Origin: an uncultured Terriglobales bacterium
GTDB lineage: Bacteria; Acidobacteriota; Terriglobia; Terriglobales; Acidobacteriaceae
Direction of reading: 5' to 3'
Length of the DNA: 6,511 nt
Assembly: GCA_955652845.1 (NCBI GenBank)
Contig: CATPBY010000124.1
Location: forward strand, 1 to 6,511
In this document: in pieces, positions 1 through 3,960 of the stretch
Layout of the letters: the number at the start of each line of letters is the position of its first letter
Numbering within the stretch: position 1 is the first letter of the stretch
The notes under the pieces: model-generated
The model's input: the letters and a program-made list of their open reading frames with translations, nothing else
The model's database searches: none
Told to the model about the DNA's origin: nothing
Program-made: the position numbers and the translations under genes

Positions 1-103
1 CAAATCGACCCAGTTTAAGGTCTTCGGCTTTGTAGACCACTCCCATACCGCCGCCACCAAGCTTCTCGACGATACGGTAGTGAGAGATGGTCTGACCGAG
101 CAT
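1..103 (-). CDS. Serine/threonine protein kinase, N-terminal fragment (runs off left edge)
   Basis: Reading leftward from an ATG at 103-101 gives 34 complete codons with no stop before the window edge. The peptide begins MLGQTISHYRIVEKL and continues into the glycine-rich nucleotide-binding loop LGGGGMGVVYKAEDLKLGR. This matches subdomain I of Hanks-type (PknB-like) kinases, which transfer phosphate from ATP to Ser/Thr residues of target proteins. The catalytic lysine, HRD and DFG motifs would lie beyond the window, so activity cannot be judged, nor can any C-terminal sensor, TPR or WD40 domain. The ATG is the natural start because the kinase fold begins within 10 residues of it; the upstream Shine-Dalgarno match (AGGT) is weak. 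The gene diverges from tadA across about 170 bases. Kinases with this exact N-terminal style are abundant in Acidobacteriota, which is known of the family and not shown here. Confidence 0.87.
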   Translation of the reverse strand, partial: MLGQTISHYRIVEKLGGGGMGVVYKAEDLKLGRF

Positions 104-264
104 GGGGACCTGGTGTCGTCGCAATCTTAGTGCCCAGAGACAGGCGAGTCAATGAATACAACGATAGTGCATTCCAGGTTCATGCCATCTACAATTTTGC
201 CGTGCGCTATCCCGAGCGACGCCGGTTTTCACGCAGCGCAAGGAATTTAATCATCACTGAAATT

Positions 265-270
265 AAGGAA
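265..270 (+). promoter_or_regulatory. Ribosome binding site that fixes the tadA start
   Basis: AAGGAA lies six bases before the TTG at 277. The frame is open further upstream to a GTG at 130, but the residues encoded there do not resemble TadA and no comparable site precedes that GTG. This favours TTG 277 as the start. Confidence 0.55.
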
Positions 271-276
271 CGACGG

Positions 277-732
277 TTGACGGCTGTCCCTGACGAACAC
301 TGGATGGAAGAAGCCTTGCGCGCCGCGCAGCGAGCCCTGGAAAGTGGCGAGGTGCCGGTGGGCGCAGTTGTGGTCTGCGACGGAAAAATTGTCGGCCGGG
401 GCTCGAATCGGAATCTAACGGACTGCGATCCCACTGCACACGCCGAGATTGTGGCGCTTCGCCAGGCGGGTGTCGCGCGCGGCAACCATCGCCTGGAAGA
501 CTGCGAGCTGTTTGTTACAATTGAGCCGTGCGCGATGTGCGCCGGGGCTATGATTCACGCTCGCCTGAAGCGCCTGGTATACGGCGCAGACGACCCGAAA
601 GCAGGCGCTGTTGGTTCCGTGTTGGAGGTGCTTAATCACCCCCGGCTGAACCATCAGATGGAGGTACGCGGAGGCGTGCTGGCCGGCCGTTGTGCAGAAA
701 TGTTGCAGTCGTTCTTTCGAACTCGACGCTAG
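277..732 (+). CDS. tadA: tRNA-specific adenosine deaminase TadA
   Basis: TadA converts adenosine to inosine at wobble position 34 of tRNA-Arg(ACG), letting one tRNA read CGU, CGC and CGA codons; it is a cytoplasmic, usually essential homodimer. From TTG 277 the product is 151 residues, the usual TadA length. The zinc-dependent deaminase core is complete: TAHAEI has His55 as zinc ligand and Glu57 as proton shuttle, and PCAMCAGAMIHARL has Cys85 and Cys88 as the other zinc ligands. DEHWMEEAL near the N-terminus lines up with the start of E. coli TadA, and the C-terminal helix ends in SFFRTRR, as in the family. ATG 304 is possible but would remove the first helix residues; GTG 130 would add about 49 unrelated residues. 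The gene stands alone, divergent from a kinase gene and upstream of tRNA-Ser. No terminator was identified after its TAG stop. Cytosine or guanine deaminase is the alternative, but the PCAMCAGA motif favours TadA. Confidence 0.94.
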   Translation: MTAVPDEHWMEEALRAAQRALESGEVPVGAVVVCDGKIVGRGSNRNLTDCDPTAHAEIVALRQAGVARGNHRLEDCELFVTIEPCAMCAGAMIHARLKRLVYGADDPKAGAVGSVLEVLNHPRLNHQMEVRGGVLAGRCAEMLQSFFRTRR

Positions 733-833
733 TTGAATGCGGTCGCACGTCGGGACCGGCGGCTGCGATGGAATGCGGGCCTTGTCATTGCCTGTCGTGT
801 CGTCCGATCGAACGAGGAATCCAGCTGTAAGAG

Positions 834-854
834 AGCTGATAGCTGAAAGCTGAC
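834..854. repeat. Three tandem heptamers (AGCTGAN) upstream of tRNA-Ser
   Basis: AGCTGAT, AGCTGAA and AGCTGAC follow each other without gaps. A further AGCTG stands at 823-827, and GGCT follows the last unit. The array ends 14 bases before the tRNA. Such short repeats can arise by slippage, and no function can be read from the sequence. Confidence 0.6.
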
Positions 855-868
855 GGCTCTACAGACGC

Positions 869-958
869 GGAGAGGTGCGTGAGTGGTTGAAACGATCCGC
901 CTCGAAAGCGGACATACCTTAACGGGTATCGGGGGTTCGAATCCCTCCCTCTCCGCCA
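869..958 (+). tRNA. tRNA-Ser (anticodon CGA)
   Basis: The full cloverleaf can be folded by eye. The acceptor strand GGAGAGG (869-875) pairs with CCTCTCC (948-954), followed by discriminator G955 and an encoded CCA at 956-958. The anticodon stem TCCGC/GCGGA (896-900 and 908-912) encloses loop CTCGAAA with anticodon CGA at 903-905, which reads UCG serine codons. A long variable arm, the hallmark of class II tRNAs such as tRNA-Ser, has stem ATACC/GGTAT (914-918 and 925-929). The T arm is GGGGG-TTCGAAT-CCCTC (931-947). All stems are intact, so it should be functional. An integrase pseudogene starts about 100 bases downstream in the same direction, so the 3' half of this tRNA is a candidate integration site. 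Confidence 0.97.
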
Positions 959-1055
959 TATTTTTTAAGATCCGCATAAACACTGGGCTTGAAATTGTTG
1001 ATGTCTCTTGCATACTCCTGTGTATACCTTCTGGAACGGGGTATCCCGGGGCAGC

Positions 1056-1905
1056 ATGGGGCTGGTCAAGATCACGAAACGAGTCCAGATCGACGGCAAG
1101 GGCTGGCGGTTCTGCAAAGTCGTTAAGGGGAACAATGGCAAGCTCAGGCCCCACGTTGTTCTGATCGACCGGCAGGAAGCAACTCACTCCGCAGGCCGCT
1201 ACACATCGACTTTATTCAGGACGGTCGGCGCAAGCGTCTGGCTGCGGGCGCATCTGCGGCTGAGGCAGCGACCGCGGCAGAGCAGCGGACACGCATGTTG
1301 ACCGCTCACAAGGCTGCTGCCGATACTGGTATCACTCTCCCACAGGCCAAGCCTGCGCCGGGGAGCCGACCGCTCCGAGACACCATCGATACTTACCTGC
1401 TCGAAGTCAAAGCACACAAGAAACCGAAAACTTATAGCGCGTACCGCACGGCACTGACGTACTTTCTCGAATCCTGCCACAAGCAAGCGGTTGAAGACAT
1501 CACGCGGACCGATCTGCTCGCTTTCATCACCTTCGTCCGCAAGAAGGGTCAGAGTGATCGCAGTGTCACCAACAAGTTCGAGAGCGTGATGTCATTTCTG
1601 AAGCAACAGAAAATCACAGGGCTGATCGGGAAGAACGACCGACCTACGTTCACTGAGGAAGAAGTCTCGGTCTACTCACAGGATGAGTTGGACAAATTCT
1701 TCGCCGCATGCACTGAGCAAGAGCGGCTTTTGGTAGATACGCTCAATGGGAGTTTCTGTTGCAGGCGAGCGATGTAGCATCCAGCACTCCACAAATCGGA
1801 TTTACCCTTACACTGGGAGGTTAAGAGGTCAAGTCACCAATAAACGGTGGCAAAGAAAAACGCGTGACTTGAATACTTCCTCACGGCGCTGCCCCTCAAA
1901 CGGAT
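1056..1905 (+). pseudogene. Tyrosine recombinase (phage-type integrase), frameshifted and truncated
   Basis: An intact enzyme would cut and rejoin DNA at attachment sites through a catalytic tyrosine. ATG 1056 opens a frame starting MGLVKITKRVQIDGKGWRF, which resembles the N-terminal region of acidobacterial integrases. At about 1200-1205 the frame shifts by what looks like a one-base deletion: GRY in the first frame continues as HIDFIQDGRRKRLAAG in the next. That second frame carries the SAM-like core-binding domain (about 1385-1640, e.g. LRDTIDTYLLEVKAHKKPKT) and then YSQDELDKFFAACTEQERLL. Directly after ERLL a 14-base stretch (1733-1746) separates CTTTTG from TGGGAGTTTCTG; without it the protein would read LLWEFLLQ, as expected at the start of the catalytic domain. 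Further on, only scraps such as IQHST and VTNKRWQRKT remain, and the frame ends in stops. The Arg, His-x-x-Arg and Tyr catalytic residues are absent, so the gene is dead. The right limit is approximate. Confidence 0.85.
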
Positions 1906-1917
1906 ATAATTCCTGGC

Positions 1918-2100
1918 TTGCTAAAGTCACACAACATTCACGAGCTGCTTCGTTGGCACCGCCTCTTCGATGGAGTATTAAGCAGAGTGGCGAAGAAGGC
2001 AAATTTCGATCCGTCCTATGTCAGCCGGGTTGCCAACGGACACCGCTTGCACTAACGTCACGACAGGTAGTAGTTCAAAGTAATCGAGAGCGCTTTTAGG
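1918..2100 (+). pseudogene. Remnant of a small helix-turn-helix protein
   Basis: One plus-strand frame, open from 1873 to a TAA at 2053-2055, encodes HELLRWHRLFDGVLSRVA followed by KKANFDPSYVSRVANGHR. The second part fits a lambda-repressor/LacI-like helix-turn-helix: Ala in the first helix, SYVSRV as recognition helix, then Asn-Gly. After the TAA and two further TAG codons the same frame resumes with FKVIESAFRL (2074-2103), which looks like the continuing helix of the same protein, so the reading frame appears broken by stops. No ATG exists; a TTG at 1918 is the only plausible start and has no clear ribosome site. Small DNA-binding proteins of this kind sit beside integrases in some acidobacterial islands, from memory of the family. 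A short functional peptide cannot be excluded, but decay is more likely. Confidence 0.5.
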
Positions 2101-2148
2101 CTCGGCACATCACAAAACAGTTCCAGCGCGCAGGTATAATCGCGCTTC

Positions 2149-2291
2149 ATGGATTGGGGTATTCGAGAGTGAGTCGAGGCGCTGAGGCGAGAAATAGCCG
2201 AAATCCAGAAGCTGAATCTAGCGTATTTGAAAGCGCCCAGAGCGGACTTGCGGCAATGAACGATCACGAGAGACGCCAACAGAGACTGTAA
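2149..2291 (+). pseudogene. Remnant of a small coiled-coil protein with internal stops
   Basis: ATG 2149 starts MDWGIRE and meets TGA at 2170-2172. The same frame then continues VEALRREIAEIQKLNLAYL, a heptad-like, charged amphipathic helix typical of a short coiled coil, until another TGA at 2257-2259. In an overlapping frame from ATG 2256 the text becomes MNDHERRQQRL and ends at TAA 2289-2291. Joined across one frame change, the pieces read as one helical protein of about 45 residues, and I recall short acidobacterial proteins with the same order of motifs (LRREIxEIQKLN, then HERRQxRL). It is a probable pseudogene of unknown function. A TATAAT hexamer at 2135-2140 lies just before the ATG, but no -35 partner is seen. 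Confidence 0.45.
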
Positions 2292-2329
2292 CCCACTTCA
2301 GTTGAAGATGGCGCAAACGTTCTCGTTGT

Positions 2330-2521
2330 TTGCCATCGATCCGCCTCCTCGAATCGCAGGGGACCGCCGCTTATTGGGAGGCCTGGCGAACGTTGGCAAT
2401 CAACTTTCCCAAGAACGATATGCCGCGCGTGCCGGAACACTGGTGCACCTATGGGACCACTATAAACCGAATTCTAAGTTCGGGGTTGACGTGGACGTGG
2501 AAAGGTTTTGGTGAAAAATGA
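2330..2521 (+). pseudogene. cas1: Fragment of a Cas1-type CRISPR integrase
   Basis: The frame from TTG 2330 to TGA 2519-2521 encodes 63 residues. The first 43 match the middle of Cas1, the metal-dependent integrase that inserts spacers into CRISPR arrays: ESQGTAAYWEAW (2351-2386) resembles the conserved E-x-x-A-A-x-x-YW segment whose glutamate is the first metal ligand. INFPKNDMPRVPEHW and then CTYGT follow, as in Cas1 proteins with R-V-P-x-H-W-R-x-F-G-T. Similarity ends there: the expected S-P-L-T-G-S-P and the later His and Asp metal ligands are missing, and upstream only a short unmatched stretch separates it from the coiled-coil remnant. This is about one seventh of a normal Cas1 of roughly 330 residues. 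No cas2 or CRISPR repeats are present in the window, so it is an orphan relic. The assignment rests on motif recognition alone. Confidence 0.65.
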
Positions 2522-2878
2522 TGAGGCGCCGGGTCTGTAGATCGAAGGAGTCGAGACACGAATATCCGGTGGACGGTAGTAAGCTGGTTCTCGATTACCA
2601 AAGATGTTTTAACTCACTACCGACAGGGCATGTTCTTAACGGCGAGTATCGAGTGATGCGTGTCCTCTTAAACAGAATGGGGAATGGAAGGCGGCCCGGC
2701 GTGAGTATGAGCAGACAGTAACGAGCCCGATTCACGCGATTCAAGTCTCAGCGAGGTGGTGTGAAATAAACCTTTGTGCGGCACTTCGCTCTGCCGTTCT
2801 GAAACATAGAGGTGCAGCGCGGTCTCCTGAGAATCATGATGTTCTGAAAGTCGAGGTCTTGGATCAGTGAGGCGCGTG
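2522..2878. other. Stretch with no recognisable gene
   Basis: No gene, RNA or clear terminator is visible between the Cas1 fragment and the cyanophycinase stop. One plus-strand frame stays open from 2640 to a TGA at 2868-2870, but it has no ATG or GTG start and resembles no family I know. The region is probably further decayed island DNA plus the 3' flank of the minus-strand peptidase gene. Confidence 0.6.
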
Positions 2879-3898
2879 CTATTTGCTGATGCCGGTGTAG
2901 GCTGTGCCGTTGGGCAAAGTTGAATGAATAGCCCCAGACTCCACTGACAAAGTGTGGGAAACGCCCTCGCTGCTAGACCATTGCAGCACGTTGAATCGCT
3001 TGTCCGCGCGTAAGCTTCGCACGGCTACTCCCCGGAATGTGAGCGGGGTATTAGCCTTGCACGTCTCCGGAGCCTGAGTGGCCTGGAGGAAATAGGCCGA
3101 ACCAGCGCTGACGACCGTTGCCATTCCGTCTGGTTCAAGAAGAACCGCAGTGCGTTGGTCGACCGCAATATCTCGAATGTGGCGGGCCATGCCATCTTGC
3201 AGAATTCGTGCCATGAACACCAGCGTCCGCCCCATTCGATCACGTGCTGAAAAGTGCGTATCAGTAATCACTTCCTTCAAAAGCGGATTGTTCAGGAACT
3301 GATGCACAATGGTGACCCGTGGATTGAAAGGATTAGCGAGTGTCTCGGGTGAGGTTAGATCAGGACCATCCGGAAGATCGCCCTGAGCCGAGTACACAAA
3401 TTCGCCCTGAACAGCCAACCCAGCGCTCGTTCCGCCGATCGGAATATTCCGCGCTATGGCCTCATTCAGAACCTGTTGCACGGGTGTTCCCATCCAGAAG
3501 TTGATGTAGTTCGCTTGGTCACCTCCAGCAATGAACACCGCTTCGGCGTTGCGGATTGCCATGGCCACAAACGGATCGGATGCGGCCGGACGATCCGGAA
3601 TCACGAGTGTCGACACCGAGTTGACGTGACAGAGTCCCTGAATGTAAGGATTGTAAGCGTCGTCTCCACTGGCACGAAGGATGAGAAAGTCGCCACCGCC
3701 GGAACGCTCGCACATCCACTGGAACGCCCGATCGAGGTCCTTGCCGCCACCCATCAAAGCGAACCCACCTTGGGTTTTCGTTTGCGCGCCGGTCGGACTT
3801 CCAGCGCGAAAATATTTATAGTGCGGACTCTCTGCAAACACGGAACACAGAAAGCACACGTGCATGAGCAGGCCACTCCATGCGAGGCGGAACAACAA
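2879..3898 (-). CDS. Secreted cyanophycinase-like serine peptidase (family S51)
   Basis: Cyanophycinases cleave the beta-Asp-Arg dipeptide units of cyanophycin; many homologues are exported and of unknown substrate. The 339-residue product starts with a signal peptide: Arg4, a hydrophobic stretch, and a likely cleavage after Ala22 (SVFA/ES). The mature part has the S51 pattern in order: FALMGGG (46-52), FIAGGDQANYINFW (122-135), the nucleophile motif GGTSAG (155-160, Ser158) and DTHFSARDRMGR (213-224, His215). The segment IAVDQRTAVLLEPDG (244-258) matches the family's G-I-D-E-x-T-A block, but the triad glutamate is Gln248 here (codon 3157-3155, CAA). The start is TTG 3898, chosen because AAAGGA lies six bases upstream and because ATG Met12 would cut away the basic end of the signal peptide. 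The gene lies 62 bases downstream of the broken receptor gene on the same strand, so it may have been expressed with it. The frame is intact. Cyanophycin as substrate is unproven. Confidence 0.88.
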   Translation of the reverse strand: MLFRLAWSGLLMHVCFLCSVFAESPHYKYFRAGSPTGAQTKTQGGFALMGGGKDLDRAFQWMCERSGGGDFLILRASGDDAYNPYIQGLCHVNSVSTLVIPDRPAASDPFVAMAIRNAEAVFIAGGDQANYINFWMGTPVQQVLNEAIARNIPIGGTSAGLAVQGEFVYSAQGDLPDGPDLTSPETLANPFNPRVTIVHQFLNNPLLKEVITDTHFSARDRMGRTLVFMARILQDGMARHIRDIAVDQRTAVLLEPDGMATVVSAGSAYFLQATQAPETCKANTPLTFRGVAVRSLRADKRFNVLQWSSSEGVSHTLSVESGAIHSTLPNGTAYTGISK

Positions 3899-3904
3899 AC
3901 TAGT

Positions 3905-3910
3905 TCCTTT
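3905..3910 (-). promoter_or_regulatory. Ribosome binding site of the cyanophycinase-like gene
   Basis: On the minus strand AAAGGA stands six bases before TTG 3898. It supports that unusual start over the in-frame ATG 33 bases further in. Confidence 0.6.
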
Positions 3911-3960
3911 TATTCGGTAACCTCTACGATTCTTAGATCAGCGGAACCTACAGTTGTTTC

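Larger units (their letters stand above)
959..2521 (+). mobile_element. Decayed tRNA-linked integrated element (left part)
   Basis: This is a grouping of the four broken plus-strand genes that follow tRNA-Ser: integrase, HTH remnant, coiled-coil remnant and Cas1 fragment. An integrase directly downstream of a tRNA 3' end, in the same direction, is the standard layout of tRNA-targeted islands. No copy of the tRNA 3' end was found elsewhere in the window, so the right boundary is unknown; the end given is merely the last recognisable remnant. The grouping is an inference, since each piece could have arrived separately. Confidence 0.5.

Noticed and set aside
130..276. Extended N-terminus of tadA from GTG 130
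   Set aside because: The residues are not TadA-like, and a good ribosome site lies before TTG 277.
883..1164. Plus-strand frame reading through the tRNA (GIGGSNPSLSA)
   Set aside because: Forward translation of the tRNA T arm and 3' end; not a gene.
729..1187. Minus-strand frame of about 150 codons containing EREGFEPPIP
   Set aside because: It is the well-known false protein made by translating the reverse strand of a tRNA-Ser gene; the tRNA at 869-958 explains it.
1905..1910. Exact TATAAT before the HTH remnant (another at 2135-2140 before the coiled-coil remnant)
   Set aside because: Neither has a TTGACA-like box 16-18 bases upstream, and both precede broken genes.
2058..2279. Minus-strand frame of 73 codons over the HTH and coiled-coil remnants
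   Set aside because: No recognisable motif; the plus strand gives the recognisable protein segments.
2640..2870. Plus-strand open frame of 76 codons before the peptidase stop
   Set aside because: It has no ATG or GTG start and no motif I recognise; length alone is not enough at this base composition.
2291..2878. Possible CRISPR array near the Cas1 fragment
   Set aside because: No repeated units of 20-40 bases with regular spacing are present anywhere in the window.
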